Of a stretch of DNA of 7,128 bases, positions 6,510 to 7,128 are shown in pieces. The position numbers and the translations under genes were made by a program. This DNA is from Caldilineaceae bacterium (GTDB lineage Bacteria; Chloroflexota; Anaerolineae; Caldilineales; Caldilineaceae): the NCBI GenBank assembly GCA_012032975.1, contig JAAUPU010000136.1, positions 1 to 7,128 of the forward strand, read 5' to 3'. The notes beneath the pieces were generated by a model. That model was not told the origin of the DNA. It searched no databases and saw only the letters and a program-made list of their open reading frames with translations. Numbering within the stretch: the stretch's first letter is position 1; each line of letters starts with the position of its first letter.

Positions 6510-7128
6510 TCATGGCGTGACGATGTTGAACCAGAACTCGAAGTCATCCAGTAGCGCCATGAACTCGGCGAGCTTGCCCGGATCTCCCTGGATTGCGGCT
6601 TCACCGGTCGCCAGCTTGTCGGCCGGAGTCGCCTCTCCGAGCAGAATCTCGTTGAGCACTGCGCGCGGCATGGCCAGCGACACGTCGGCGTCGTCAGCCT
6701 GTTTGCCCCTGGCGTAGTTCAGAACCCCGTTTTCCACAGTGAGGACGTAGCGCTCCTCGGTATCCGTGAAATGAGCGTTCATGACGATCTTCTTGTCCGC
6801 GGCCTTGGGCCCGATGAGCCGCACAGCCAGCAGATCGAAGAACATCTCCAGCGTCATCGCCTTGATCACGTCCGGGTTGGCCGTCTTGGGCGTGTCCAGG
6901 ACGACGACGCCGTCTCGGAGTTCCTTGGCGGCGCTCAAGTAGAAATTGCGCCACGGACCGGACTCCGCCTGGTAGCCCAACTGTTCCAGCGCGTCGGCTT
7001 GCAGGTCGCGAGCCGCTTTGTTGTCCGGCTCGGCGAAGACGAGGTGATTGACCACCTGGGCCACCCAACGGTACTCGCCCTGGGCGTACGATTCCCGGGC
7101 CTTGGCCAATAGGTTTTCTGCCCCGCCC
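6510..7128 (-). CDS. Alkyl sulfatase (SdsA1/BDS1 type), C-terminal part; 5' end outside window
   Basis: Members hydrolyse primary alkyl sulfates such as dodecyl sulfate to alcohol and sulfate. About 205 residues are visible, ending at TGA 6510-6512; the frame is open to the right edge (GGAENLLAKARESY), so the TTG at 7107-7109 is an internal Leu codon, not a start. First comes the helical dimerisation domain (AQGEYRWVAQVVNHLVFAEP, then NKAARDLQADALEQLGYQAE and GPWRNFYLSAAKELR). Then comes the SCP2-like C-terminal domain thought to recruit the alkyl chain (MTLEMFFDLLAVRLIGPKAA, LTVENGVLNYARGKQADDAD, LATGEAAIQGDPGKLAEFMA). Both are characteristic of this family and ordered as in SdsA1. The zinc-binding metallo-beta-lactamase domain that carries the active site, and any signal peptide, lie outside, so activity and location cannot be judged. 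The downstream neighbour is a SulP permease on the same strand. Confidence 0.92.
   Translation of the reverse strand, partial: GGAENLLAKARESYAQGEYRWVAQVVNHLVFAEPDNKAARDLQADALEQLGYQAESGPWRNFYLSAAKELRDGVVVLDTPKTANPDVIKAMTLEMFFDLLAVRLIGPKAADKKIVMNAHFTDTEERYVLTVENGVLNYARGKQADDADVSLAMPRAVLNEILLGEATPADKLATGEAAIQGDPGKLAEFMALLDDFEFWFNIVTP

Overview
The window looks like a piece of a moderately high-GC bacterial chromosome or metagenome contig, most plausibly from Chloroflexota (Anaerolineae/Caldilineae-like). This rests on two long lipoproteins, one with an E/A/P/T-rich linker after the lipobox, and on a mosaic of META, SH3b and PD40/TolB-type modules, a style common in that phylum. It is an inference from style only; no rRNA or marker gene is present. 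Every gene I can support lies on the minus strand, so the window reads from right to left.

Right to left: (1) the C-terminal third of an alkyl sulfatase (SdsA1/BDS1 type), whose catalytic domain lies beyond the right edge; (2) a 108-base gap with a strong palindrome; (3) a complete 558-residue SulP-family anion permease with a C-terminal STAS-like domain; (4) a remnant of a small GAP/Sap-type membrane protein in which an N-terminal and a C-terminal piece are joined out of frame, with the middle apparently missing; (5) a lipoprotein of about 740 residues with two META (HslJ-like) domains, an SH3b domain and a five-repeat PD40 propeller, whose frame is broken twice (one base lost near 4095, one gained near 3006) so that the two breaks cancel; (6) a 17-bp hairpin after its stop; (7) a lipoprotein gene that runs off the left edge and holds two tandem copies of an ABC-type solute-binding protein.

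Gene 7 is easily missed because its frame has no stop inside the window and a 339-codon open frame lies opposite it. The frame is open from the ATG at 1917 to base 1, with a lipobox and an internal duplication of constant offset.

Functionally, the sulfatase and the SulP permease may form a sulfate-scavenging pair: one frees sulfate from alkyl sulfates and the other could carry sulfate or another anion. The two lipoproteins look like cell-surface proteins. I see no defence system, CRISPR array, transposon, tRNA or rRNA. The points most worth a second look are the tandem solute-binding protein, the META-META-SH3b-PD40 protein with its compensating frameshifts, and the internally deleted membrane protein.
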